Shown here: piece by piece, positions 15,663 to 22,643 of the stretch
Layout: every line of letters starts with the position of its first letter
Numbering within the stretch: position 1 is the first letter of the stretch
Assembly (NCBI GenBank): GCA_026393175.1
Contig: JAPLAT010000133.1
Coordinates: 1-36,140 of the forward strand
DNA length: 36,140 nucleotides
From: Pseudonocardiales bacterium
GTDB lineage: Bacteria; Actinomycetota; Actinomycetes; Mycobacteriales; Pseudonocardiaceae
Direction: 5' to 3'
Position numbers and translations under genes: made by a program
The notes under the pieces: generated by a model
Told to the model about the DNA's origin: nothing
What the model saw: the letters and a program-made list of their open reading frames with translations, nothing else
Database searches by the model: none

Positions 15663-16463
15663 ATGTCCGACGACGGCCTGTTCGGTCCCGGCTCCACCAC
15701 CTGGCGCGTGCACGTCGAGCCGGTGATGTGGGTGGGCGGGTTCCGCGCGCTGCTGCTCCAGTCGTTGGAGCCGCGGGTGATGCGCGGGACCTACCAGAAC
15801 TCGGCGCTGTTCGACCCGGCGAAGGCGTGGTCGCGCTTCCAGCGCACCGTCGAGTTCGTCGGCACGCGGACGTTCGGCAGCACCGCCGAGGTGGCGGTCG
15901 CGGGCGAGCGGGTGCGGCGGCTGCACGCCGCGCTGCGCGGGCACGACCCGGACACCGGCGAGACCTTCCGCCTCGACGAGCCGGAGAACCTGCTCTGGGT
16001 GCACAGCACCGAGGTCGAGTCCTACGCGCACGTCGCCCTGCGGGCCGGGGTCGTCGACGCCTACGGGGCCGAGCGCTACCTCGCCGAGAGCATCCGCGCG
16101 GCCCGGGTGGTCGGGCTCGTCGACGCGCCGACCTCGCGGGTGCAGATGGCGGCGTACTACGCCCGGCGCCGCCCCGACCTGCGGCTCACCGACGAGGCCC
16201 GGCGCGCGACGATGAACCTGTTCGCGCCGCGGGGCCGGGCCCCGCAGGCGGTGAAGGTCGCGGTGCCCGCGCTCGCGACGCTGGCCCTGGCCACCCTCCC
16301 CCGCTGGGCCCGGCGGCTCTACGGGCTGCCCGGGCTGCCCACCACCGACCTCGGCACCACCCTGGCCCTGCGCGCCCTGCGCACGGCCACCGACGTGCTG
16401 CCCGACGTGCCGGCCCCGCCGCACATCGACCGGGCGCGGCGGCTGGTGCGGGCGGCGGGCTGA
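15663..16463 (+). CDS. MpaB-type oxygenase family protein (DUF2236)
   Basis: A 266-residue protein of the DUF2236/MpaB group, haem-binding oxygenases related to latex-clearing protein. Typical blocks are GGFRALLLQSLEPRVMRG (25-42), FVGTRTFG (65-72), LLWVHSTEVESYAHV (110-124, a conserved His) and the C-terminal RWARRLYGLPG. There is no signal peptide. Substrate unknown; the family includes proteins proposed to oxidise hydrophobic molecules. The ATG is 38 bases after apeB, so it may be co-transcribed. Its stop abuts the stop of the opposing MFS gene. Confidence 0.82.
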   Translation: MSDDGLFGPGSTTWRVHVEPVMWVGGFRALLLQSLEPRVMRGTYQNSALFDPAKAWSRFQRTVEFVGTRTFGSTAEVAVAGERVRRLHAALRGHDPDTGETFRLDEPENLLWVHSTEVESYAHVALRAGVVDAYGAERYLAESIRAARVVGLVDAPTSRVQMAAYYARRRPDLRLTDEARRATMNLFAPRGRAPQAVKVAVPALATLALATLPRWARRLYGLPGLPTTDLGTTLALRALRTATDVLPDVPAPPHIDRARRLVRAAG

Positions 16464-17582
16464 CTACCGTCCCCCGCGCAGCCACCAGCGCAGGGCCACG
16501 GCCGCGGGCAGCCACACCAGCACGACGGCCGGCAGCCCGCCCAGCGCCCACACCCCGAACAGCGCGAGCCCCCCGACCTCGACGGCGAACCCCGCCACGG
16601 ACGTGACGGTCGCCCGCGCCGGTCCGGTGATCGCCTCCTGCAGCCGGGCGTCGACGACCACCAGCACCACCCGGTAGAGGCCGTAGGCGACGGTGACGAG
16701 CACCAGGCCCGGCGGCTGTGCGAGGGCCGCGGCGGCGCCGAGCAGCAGCAGGACCGTCGCGAACAGGGCGGCGTGGACGAGGGCGGGCAGCCGGGCCGCC
16801 GCCCCCGCGGCGGCCGCGCCGAGCGCCCCGGCCAGGGAGATGCCGAGCATCGCCGGCGGGACGAGGTCCACGGGCACCGTCCACCCTGCGGCGAGCAGCG
16901 GGAAGTACTCCTCGATCGCGTCGAACCCGCCGACGACGGCCACCGCGACCACCGCCGCCCGCACGGCCGGGACGGCCGCGGCCTCGCGCACGCCCTGCCG
17001 GAGCGTCTCGAGGTAGCCGGGTTCCGCGTCGTCCTCCCCGTCGGTCGGGACCTCGTCCGGCCCGGGTGGTCGTGGATCGGGCAGCCGCACCGCGAGCAGC
17101 GCCGTGCCCAGCGCGACGCCGACACTGACGGCCCCGACCAGGCCGAACCCGCCCGCCGCGTACAGCGCGGTCGCGGCGACGGCGGCCGGCACCTGCGCGG
17201 CGAGCCCGGCGGCGGTCACCCAGCCCTGCACGCGGGCGTAGTGCCCGGCGGCGTCGAGCGCGGCGAGGCCGTCGTGCAGCAGCGCCTCCTGCGCACCGGA
17301 CTGCAGCGCGCCGCCCAGCCCCCACACGACGAAGCCTGCGGCGTACCCGGCGAAGCCCGGGAAGGCGATCCAGACGCCGAACGCGGCGGCCTGCAGGACC
17401 CCGGCGACGACGAGGCAGCCGCGGCGGGAGAACCGGTCGGCCACCGCGCCCGAGGGCACCTCGGCCACGATCCCGACCGCGCCCCAGATCAGGAGCAGCG
17501 CGGAGATCTGCGCGTCGTCGAGCCCGTTCGCGGCGAACAGCAGCGCGTAGAGCGGGTACAGGGGGACGGCGTCGGCCAGCAC
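16464..17582 (-). CDS. Major facilitator superfamily transporter
   Basis: A 372-residue protein with about 11-12 hydrophobic segments. The loop 2-3 motif reads SGAVADRFSRRGCLV, the usual MFS signature. A hydrophilic central loop (PDPRPPGPDEVPTDGEDD) separates the halves. GTG at 17582 is the only normal start downstream of the in-frame stop at 17637-17639, and the first membrane helix begins immediately, so the N-terminus is short. It is probably a drug or metabolite exporter; substrate unknown. No operon partner on this strand. Confidence 0.85.
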   Translation of the reverse strand: MLADAVPLYPLYALLFAANGLDDAQISALLLIWGAVGIVAEVPSGAVADRFSRRGCLVVAGVLQAAAFGVWIAFPGFAGYAAGFVVWGLGGALQSGAQEALLHDGLAALDAAGHYARVQGWVTAAGLAAQVPAAVAATALYAAGGFGLVGAVSVGVALGTALLAVRLPDPRPPGPDEVPTDGEDDAEPGYLETLRQGVREAAAVPAVRAAVVAVAVVGGFDAIEEYFPLLAAGWTVPVDLVPPAMLGISLAGALGAAAAGAAARLPALVHAALFATVLLLLGAAAALAQPPGLVLVTVAYGLYRVVLVVVDARLQEAITGPARATVTSVAGFAVEVGGLALFGVWALGGLPAVVLVWLPAAVALRWWLRGGR

Positions 17583-17950
17583 CGCCCACGCCAGCCAGCG
17601 GCGGGCGAGCGGTCGGGCCGGGGGCGGGAGGAGTCGTCAACCGGGCATGCCCGGACGGTAGCGGCCGGCCCGGACACCGCCCACCGATTTCCGGCAGGAT
17701 GCCCGCCGGGGGGTTCCGCCGGGCGGCCGGCGCCACCGGGCGGTGACGCCGGGCCGATCCCCTCGGCGTTCGGCACGACCCGTGTCCGGGGGACGGGCAC
17801 GGCCCCCGGCGCACGGCCCGGCCGGGCGTGCGGCGAACGCGGCCCAGCGTGCCGCCGAACGGGCCCCGCGTCAGGGGGAGAACTGGCCGGATCACCGGTC
17901 GCCGGCCGGTGTCCTTGCCCGGCCGGCGTCCCCGCGTGCAACATCTTGCC
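17583..17950. other. Divergent intergenic region with two palindromes
   Basis: This 368-base gap has no convincing gene; its open frames are Arg/Pro-rich and unlike proteins. It contains the perfect palindrome CCGGGCATGCCCGG (17641-17654), 58 bases upstream of the MFS start. A hairpin with perfect 10-base arms (17900-17909 and 17919-17928) ends 22 bases before the receiver-protein start. Both are candidate control sites. Confidence 0.55.
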
Positions 17951-18685
17951 GTGGACGGCCTGCGCATCCTCGTCGCGTCGCCGCTGGGGTCGATCATCGA
18001 GCCCGCGCTGGCGGCGCGGTTCCCGGCTGGCACCGTCACCGTCGCGCGGGACCGCGACGAGGTGGAGCGCGCCGTCCGCGGGCGGCTGCGCCATGACGTC
18101 GTCGTCTCCGACCTCATGTGGAACTCCGCGGCCGAGTTCACCTTCGACGGCCTCGACGTCCTGGAGGTGCTGCGCGGCGCGGACCGGCTCGCCCCCGTGG
18201 TGATGGCGACGCAGGGCCACGGCATGGAGGCCGACCACCTGGAGGAGGTGCTCGTGCGGCCCGAGGTGCGCGGTGTCCTCCGCAAGTCCGACGGGCCGCA
18301 GGTGCTCTTCGACGCGATCGTGGAGGTGGCGGGCGGCGGCCTCGTCCGGCCGCCGGCCGCGTCCGGCACCGGCCCGACCATCCACGGTTGGTTCGCCCAC
18401 GGGCGCGGCCGGACGGCGGCACGGATGGCCGGGGCCATCGCCTCCGGACGCGCGACGAGCCACGCGACGCTCGCCGAGGCCGCGAACGTCCGCTACGACA
18501 CCGCCGCCAAGATCGGCCGCGAGTACCTGGGCGAGCTGATCTGGCTGCGCGGCGAGCACACGGAGGCGGCCGTGCCGGCGTCCGTGGTCTACCGGTGGTG
18601 CGGCGAGCACGCCCGCTACCTGCTCAGCTGGTGTCGCCGCAACGGCCACGCGGACGTCGCCGACCGGGTCGTCGGACACCGGTAG
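17951..18685 (+). CDS. Orphan receiver-domain protein with C-terminal helix-turn-helix
   Basis: A 244-residue protein. Residues about 4-125 form a receiver domain with Asp54 (VVVSDLMWN), a conserved Thr (VVMATQGHG) and Lys (GVLRKSDG), but the N-terminal acidic pair is missing (LRILVASPLGS). Residues about 145-200 carry a likely helix-turn-helix (ATSHATLAEAANVRYDTAAK) unlike standard OmpR or LuxR domains. The C-terminal part has Cys and Trp residues (YRWCGEHARYLLSWCRRNGH). No kinase gene is adjacent, so it is an orphan. GTG at 17951 begins just before the first beta strand. Targets unknown. Confidence 0.72.
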   Translation: MDGLRILVASPLGSIIEPALAARFPAGTVTVARDRDEVERAVRGRLRHDVVVSDLMWNSAAEFTFDGLDVLEVLRGADRLAPVVMATQGHGMEADHLEEVLVRPEVRGVLRKSDGPQVLFDAIVEVAGGGLVRPPAASGTGPTIHGWFAHGRGRTAARMAGAIASGRATSHATLAEAANVRYDTAAKIGREYLGELIWLRGEHTEAAVPASVVYRWCGEHARYLLSWCRRNGHADVADRVVGHR

Positions 18686-18735
18686 CCGTCTCGTTCTGCG
18701 ACGTCACGGGCGCTGCGGCGGGTTTACCGTGCGGC

Positions 18736-19332
18736 GTGCTCGATGAGGCGAAGCTCTTCGTGATGGCACAGGACGTGATCGTCGAGGTGGTCGGCCGCAT
18801 CCGGGCCGAGCACCGGCATCTCGTCCTGCCCGCTCTGTTCGCGGGGGAGCCGCGGCTCGCGCTGCCCGCCTACGTCGACGCCCTCGCCCGGGAGGACGCC
18901 TGGGTCCCGGACCTGCTGGCGGGGCGCCGGCCGGAGGAGGTCGGCGCCGACAAGTACGACGGCGACCTGCTCGGCGACGACCGTGCCGCCGCCTACGCGC
19001 GGCTGGCGACGGCGGCGGCCGCGGCTGCCCGGGAGGCGGCCGACACCGTCGTCCACACCCCCGGCGGCGACGTCGCCGCGGGCGCCTACCTGGAACTGCT
19101 GACGATCCGCCGCGCGTTCGCCGCGCACGACATCGCCATGCACCTCGGGTCGCGGGCGTGCCCGCTCACCGAGGAGCTGGCGCGGGGGCTGTGGGAGCGC
19201 ACGGAGCCCGACGTCGAGCGCTGGCGGGCGCGGGGCGTGTTCGGCCCGCAGTACGAGCCGATGCCGCCCGACGTCTCGTGGCGCGACCGGTTCCTCACCA
19301 CCGCGGGCCGCAACCCGCACGCGCTGGAGTGA
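18736..19332 (+). CDS. TIGR03086-like protein (MDMPI/DinB fold), divergent
   Basis: A 198-residue protein. The C-terminal part (ARGVFGPQYEPMPPDVSWRD, then RFLTTAGRNPHALE) matches the closing block of TIGR03086 proteins, and AAHDIAMHLGSRA replaces the usual HTWDLARATG segment. The N-terminal PCxGW motif is absent, so this is a divergent member, possibly with an altered metal site. GTG at 18736 is the first plausible start after the receiver gene, 50 bases upstream. No function can be assigned. A hairpin follows at 19347. Confidence 0.65.
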   Translation: MLDEAKLFVMAQDVIVEVVGRIRAEHRHLVLPALFAGEPRLALPAYVDALAREDAWVPDLLAGRRPEEVGADKYDGDLLGDDRAAAYARLATAAAAAAREAADTVVHTPGGDVAAGAYLELLTIRRAFAAHDIAMHLGSRACPLTEELARGLWERTEPDVERWRARGVFGPQYEPMPPDVSWRDRFLTTAGRNPHALE

Positions 19333-19346
19333 CGCGCGACCGTGCC

Positions 19347-19388
19347 CGTGCGTGGCGAGGAGTGCCCTGACCCTTCTCGCCACGCACG
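19347..19388. terminator. 13-bp perfect hairpin after the TIGR03086-like gene
   Basis: Arms CGTGCGTGGCGAG (19347-19359) and its complement (19376-19388) enclose a 16-base loop. It starts 14 bases after the stop codon. It may be a terminator, or another dispersed palindrome, given its likeness to the GTGCGAGG repeats. Confidence 0.6.
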
Positions 19389-19523
19389 ACCCACGGCGGG
19401 CGGTCCCGCCGACGCGGTCGCCGATGCTCCGGATCGCCGTCGATCCCACCGGTGACCGATGAGTCGCGCGCGTCGCCGTCGTCCATCCCGTGACCGCCCG
19501 ACATCCGCCGGAGGAGCGCACCC

Positions 19524-20099
19524 ATGGGAACGATCAAGGTCCACGAGTTCACGACCCTCGACGGGTCGATCGGCGCGCCGATGTGGACGTTCGCCCACCC
19601 CTTCACCGACGAGCAGTCCGCCGCGATCGGCGCGCTGACCGACCCCGACGGCGCGATCCTGCTCGGCCGCCGGACCTGGCAGGACATGGGCCCCGCCTGG
19701 TCGTCGCGGTCGATGGAGGACGACCCGGGCGTCGGGTTCTTCAACGACACCCCGAAGTACGTCGTCTCCTCCACGCTGACCGACGCCGAGGGCTGGGCCC
19801 ACTCGACCGTCCTCGGCGGGTACGACCCCGACGCGATCCGGGCGTTGAAGGACGGCGTCGACGGCGGCATCTACGTCAGCGGCAGCGGGACGCTGGTGCG
19901 CGCCATGCTGGCCGACGGCCTCGTCGACGAGCTGCACCTGTTCGTCTACCCGGTGGCGGTCGGCGAGGGACCGAAGCTGTTCCCCGAGGGCGGCGGGGAG
20001 CGCGCGCTGACGCTCACCGGCTGCGAGTCGTTCACCAACGGCGTCGTGCACCTGTCCTACGCCCCGGCGTCCGCGGGCGCGACCGGCGAGGCGGCGTAG
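19524..20099 (+). CDS. Dihydrofolate reductase-like / RibD C-terminal domain protein
   Basis: A 191-residue single-domain protein of the RibD_C/DHFR-like family. Motifs are KVHEFTTLDGSIGAP (5-19), DGAILLGRRTWQDM, PKYVVSSTL, the NADPH-binding IYVSGSGTLVRAMLADGL, and VDELHLFVYPVAVGEGPKLF. In actinobacteria many stand-alone members are reductases of unknown substrate rather than true DHFR. The ATG follows GGAGGAGCG by a normal distance. It lies upstream of, but is separated from, the NTF2-like/MarR operon, which has its own promoter. Confidence 0.88.
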   Translation: MGTIKVHEFTTLDGSIGAPMWTFAHPFTDEQSAAIGALTDPDGAILLGRRTWQDMGPAWSSRSMEDDPGVGFFNDTPKYVVSSTLTDAEGWAHSTVLGGYDPDAIRALKDGVDGGIYVSGSGTLVRAMLADGLVDELHLFVYPVAVGEGPKLFPEGGGERALTLTGCESFTNGVVHLSYAPASAGATGEAA

Positions 20100-20113
20100 C
20101 CCGGTCCCAGATC

Positions 20114-20132
20114 TATGCGTTTCGCATACACT
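20114..20132 (+). promoter_or_regulatory. MarR operator candidate overlapping a leaderless promoter
   Basis: The palindrome TATGCG-TTT-CGCATA (20114-20128) overlaps the -10 box TACACT (20127-20132), which is followed by six bases and GTG at 20139. A regulator bound here would block RNA polymerase. The operon's second gene is a MarR regulator, so autorepression is likely. Confidence 0.65.
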
Positions 20133-20138
20133 TCCGCC

Positions 20139-20519
20139 GTGGAACCCGAACTGGAGGCGGCGGTCGCGCTGTGGCACGCGGGCGTGAACTCCGGCGACCG
20201 GCGACGCTCGGCGGCCGCGGTGGGCGATCCCGTCGTCGTCCTCGGCCCGAAGGGCGCGGGCCCGATCACCCCCGACCAGTTCGCCGACTGGGTGGAGCGT
20301 TCCGGGATCCGCCTCGTGCCGCGCGCGTGGCACCCGGTCAGCGAGCGCCTCGTGGTGGTCGAGGAGGACGCGACCTGGCCGGACGACCACGAGCCCACCC
20401 GGGTGGCCACGGTCTTCCGGGTCGCCGGGGCGAAGGTGACGGCCGCGCTGCGGTTGCCCGACCTGGGATCGGCGCTGGAACTGGCCCACCTCTGCCACGC
20501 GATGGCCGCGTCCGAATGA
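20139..20519 (+). CDS. SnoaL/NTF2-like small protein
   Basis: A 126-residue protein of the nuclear transport factor 2-like fold (LEAAVALWHAGVNSGDRRRS, PVVVLGPKGAGPI, then DQFADWVERSGIRL). Such proteins are often small isomerases, hydrolases or orphan binding domains; no catalytic assignment is possible. GTG at 20139 is preferred to the ATG at 20115 because that ATG lies inside the palindrome and upstream of the -10 box. Its stop overlaps the ATG of the MarR gene (ATGA), so they are translationally coupled. Confidence 0.75.
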   Translation: MEPELEAAVALWHAGVNSGDRRRSAAAVGDPVVVLGPKGAGPITPDQFADWVERSGIRLVPRAWHPVSERLVVVEEDATWPDDHEPTRVATVFRVAGAKVTAALRLPDLGSALELAHLCHAMAASE

Positions 20520-20953
20520 CCGCGGGGCCGGGACAGCTCCTGTTCACCTTCGTGCGGCACTGGTCGCGCCGCGCCGCGACGGGGGACGCCACCGTCGCGG
20601 AGCAGGGACGGCTCGTCCTGGTGACCGAGGCGGTCCACGCCCTCGCCGCACGCGCGGAACCCGCGACCGTCAACGCCGTCGCCCGGGAGCTCGGCATCGA
20701 CCAGAGCGGGGCGTCCCGCCTGATCAGGAGCGCGGTCGAGGCCCGCTACCTGACGACGACCAGGGGACGCGGCGACGGCCGCCGGCGCGAGGTGTCCGTC
20801 ACCGACACCGGGGCGGCCGCGCTGCGGCACGCCCACGCCTGGCAGGAGGAGGTCTTCGCCGAGCTCACGGCGGGCTGGAGCGGGCGGCGCCGCGAGGACT
20901 TCCGCAGCGCGATGGCCGACCTCCTGAGCCGGTCCGACCGGCTCGGCCCGTGA
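20516..20953 (+). CDS. MarR-family transcriptional regulator
   Basis: A 145-residue winged-helix protein. The helix-turn-helix is VNAVARELGIDQSGASRLIR (about 54-73), followed by the wing TTTRGRGDGRRREVSVTDTG, and the ends form the dimer helices. MarR proteins are usually repressors released by small phenolic or oxidant ligands. It is coupled to the NTF2-like gene and likely controls this operon through the palindrome at 20114-20128. The ligand is unknown. The DNA beyond its stop codon carries a minus-strand riboswitch pointing toward it. Confidence 0.88.
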   Translation: MTAGPGQLLFTFVRHWSRRAATGDATVAEQGRLVLVTEAVHALAARAEPATVNAVARELGIDQSGASRLIRSAVEARYLTTTRGRGDGRRREVSVTDTGAAALRHAHAWQEEVFAELTAGWSGRRREDFRSAMADLLSRSDRLGP

Positions 20954-20984
20954 TCCGGACCGTCCGTGCGCCCGGCGGACCGGA

Positions 20985-21040
20985 TCACCCCGGCCCCCGC
21001 TCGGCGACGAACGCCATCTCCTGCGTGACGATCCCCGCGA
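20985..21040 (-). pseudogene. Possible relic of thiC (internal fragment)
   Basis: Immediately downstream of the TPP riboswitch on the minus strand, about 19 codons read GLAGIVTQEMAFVAERGPG then stop (TGA at 20985-20987). AGIVTQEMAFVAER resembles the AGxITxEMAFIAxR segment found well inside ThiC (about residue 110 in M. tuberculosis ThiC, from memory). There is no room for the rest of the gene, because marR occupies the opposite strand. This suggests that thiC was deleted, leaving its control element and a scrap of coding sequence. The match is short, so chance similarity is possible. Confidence 0.45.
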
Positions 21041-21147
21041 GTCCTCCCTACGCCGGCATGACCCGGACAGGTTCAGGCGGTCGGCGGCACCTGCTCCCCC
21101 GGTGGGGAGAAAGCCGCCCTCTCAGCCCGCTGCGGCGCGGGCTCCGT
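21041..21147 (-). promoter_or_regulatory. TPP (thiamin pyrophosphate) riboswitch, apparently without its gene
   Basis: Minus-strand sequence holds the THI-box signatures: GCCCGC hairpin then GGGCTGAGAGGG, a P3 arm GGCGGC paired with GCCGCC carrying an extra CTCCCC/GGGGAG hairpin, CTGAACCTG, and CCGGGTCATGCCGGCGTAGG at the 3' end. TPP riboswitches normally control thiamin synthesis or uptake genes. Here no thi gene follows: downstream lies only a short thiC-like fragment and then the antisense strand of marR. On the plus strand this DNA forms the region upstream of the P450 gene. Confidence 0.9.
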
Positions 21148-21252
21148 GGCTGTGCAGTTGTCGTCCAAGATCGCAACGGCCACGGTGGCGGGCCGACACC
21201 CGTAGCCTGGAACGGCCTGATCGGCGACTTCCACGCAACGGGCGGGAGCAGC

Positions 21253-22509
21253 ATGGTGACGACGGTCCGCGTCGATCTCGAACGGGAGTTCTCGGACGCC
21301 GGCTCCCGGGCCGACCCGGGCCGGGTCTACGCCCGGCTGCGCGACCTCGGACCGGTCCTGCGGTCCAAGGACATCCTCGGCGACGGGTTCCTCCTGCCTC
21401 GCTACGAGGAGGTCTCCCAGGTGATCAAGGACCCGCGGTTCGCCAGTGACCGCCGCAACGTCGGACGCCGATCCGTGGACCAGTGGTGGACGCCCGGGCT
21501 GTTGCGGCTGCTCGTCTCCAGCATGGTGCTCACGGACCCGCCGGAGCACCGCCGCCTGCGCAACCTCGTCCAGCGGGCCTTCACCCCGGCCCGGGTGGCA
21601 GAGCTCTCCGGACGGATCGACCAGATCACCGGGGACCTGCTCGACGCCGCCGCCGCGAAGCCGGTGATCGACCTCATGGCGGATCTGGCGCTGCCGTTGC
21701 CGCTGACCGTCATCGCGGAGATGCTCGGCGTCCCGCCGGCCGACCGCGACCGCTTCCGCACGCTCTTCGCCTCGCTGCAGAGCACCTCCGAGATGACGCC
21801 CGTCTCCTTCGTGCGCAACTACCCGCGCATGCGCAGGCTCACCGCGTTCCTGCGGGAGCTGGTGCGGCTGCGCCGCGAGCAGCCGGGAGACGACCTGGTG
21901 AGCGCGCTCGTCCACGCCGAGGAGGCCGGCGACCGGCTCGACGAGGACGAGCTCATCTCCATGATCTTCCTCCTGCTCTTCGCCGGCCACGAGACGACGG
22001 TCAACCTCATCGGCAACGGCGTGCTGGAACTCGTCCGCCGGCCCGACCAGCTGCAGAAGCTGCGCGACGACCCGGACCTCATCGGCACCGCCGTCGAGGA
22101 GATGCTGCGGTTCACCAACCCGGTGGGCGTCGTGGCGCCGCGGTTCGCCAAGGAGGACGTCGAGATCGCCGGTGTCCCGATCCCCCGGGGCAGCATGGTC
22201 ACCCTGCTGATCGCCTCGGCGAACCTGGACGAGGCGGCCTTCCCCGACGCGGACACCCTCGACATCACCCGCAGCCCGAACCGGCACGTCTCCTTCGGCC
22301 TGGGCACCCACTTCTGCCTCGGGGCCCCGCTGGCCCGGCTGGAGGCCCGCATCGCCATCCCCGCGCTGCTCCGCCGCTTCGACCACCTCGAACTCGCCGT
22401 CCCGGCCGACCAGCTGCCCTGGAGGCGCCACATCGCCCTGCACGGGGTGGAGCGACTCCCCCTCGTCGTCACGCCTGCGGGCGCGTCGGCCGGGCGGCCG
22501 GCGACCTAG
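21253..22509 (+). CDS. Cytochrome P450 (bacterial class I)
   Basis: A 418-residue haem monooxygenase of typical soluble bacterial length. Motifs are I-helix FAGHETTVN (about 243-251), EXXR in VEEMLRF (E283, R286) and haem loop FGLGTHFCLGAPLARLE with ligand Cys355. It resembles the CYP107-type group, but subfamily and substrate are not determined. Redox partners are not encoded nearby. ATG at 21253 has GGGAG (21244-21248) upstream; a TAGCCT box at 21203-21208 may be its -10. The upstream region overlaps the minus-strand TPP riboswitch. A tRNA gene follows on the opposite strand. Confidence 0.93.
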   Translation: MVTTVRVDLEREFSDAGSRADPGRVYARLRDLGPVLRSKDILGDGFLLPRYEEVSQVIKDPRFASDRRNVGRRSVDQWWTPGLLRLLVSSMVLTDPPEHRRLRNLVQRAFTPARVAELSGRIDQITGDLLDAAAAKPVIDLMADLALPLPLTVIAEMLGVPPADRDRFRTLFASLQSTSEMTPVSFVRNYPRMRRLTAFLRELVRLRREQPGDDLVSALVHAEEAGDRLDEDELISMIFLLLFAGHETTVNLIGNGVLELVRRPDQLQKLRDDPDLIGTAVEEMLRFTNPVGVVAPRFAKEDVEIAGVPIPRGSMVTLLIASANLDEAAFPDADTLDITRSPNRHVSFGLGTHFCLGAPLARLEARIAIPALLRRFDHLELAVPADQLPWRRHIALHGVERLPLVVTPAGASAGRPAT

Positions 22510-22525
22510 GGGGTCGGCGCCGACC

Positions 22526-22613
22526 TGGCGGAAGCGGAGGGATTTGAACCCCCGAGTGGTTGCCCACTGCTCGCTTTCAAGGCGAGTGCATTCGGCCGCT
22601 CTGCCACGCTTCC
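22526..22613 (-). tRNA. tRNA-Ser(UGA)
   Basis: On the minus strand the acceptor arms GGAAGCG and CGCTTCC pair, the anticodon loop is CTTGAAA with anticodon TGA, there is a long class II variable arm (CAGTGGGCAACCACTC), and the T loop GGTTCAAATCC is present. CCA is encoded at the 3' end (22526-22528). The size, 85 nt plus CCA, fits tRNA-Ser. Confidence 0.96.
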
Positions 22614-22643
22614 CTGGCGGGCAGGGTAGTACGCGCCGGCCGC

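Noticed and set aside
10516-15726. A plus-strand open frame of more than 1,700 codons opposite the M3 peptidase, NUDIX and GMC genes
   Set aside because: It is a mirror of GC-biased codons of real genes in other frames; its translation is low-complexity Arg/Gly/Pro/Val-rich sequence with no domains.
20115-20138. ATG at 20115 as start of the NTF2-like gene
   Set aside because: It lies within the palindrome and upstream of the -10 box TACACT; GTG 20139 fits the leaderless layout and the domain start.
21015-21017. ATG downstream of the TPP riboswitch as start of a functional small gene
   Set aside because: The frame runs only ten codons before a stop and lacks a properly spaced ribosome site; the similarity to ThiC begins upstream of this ATG, favouring a relic.
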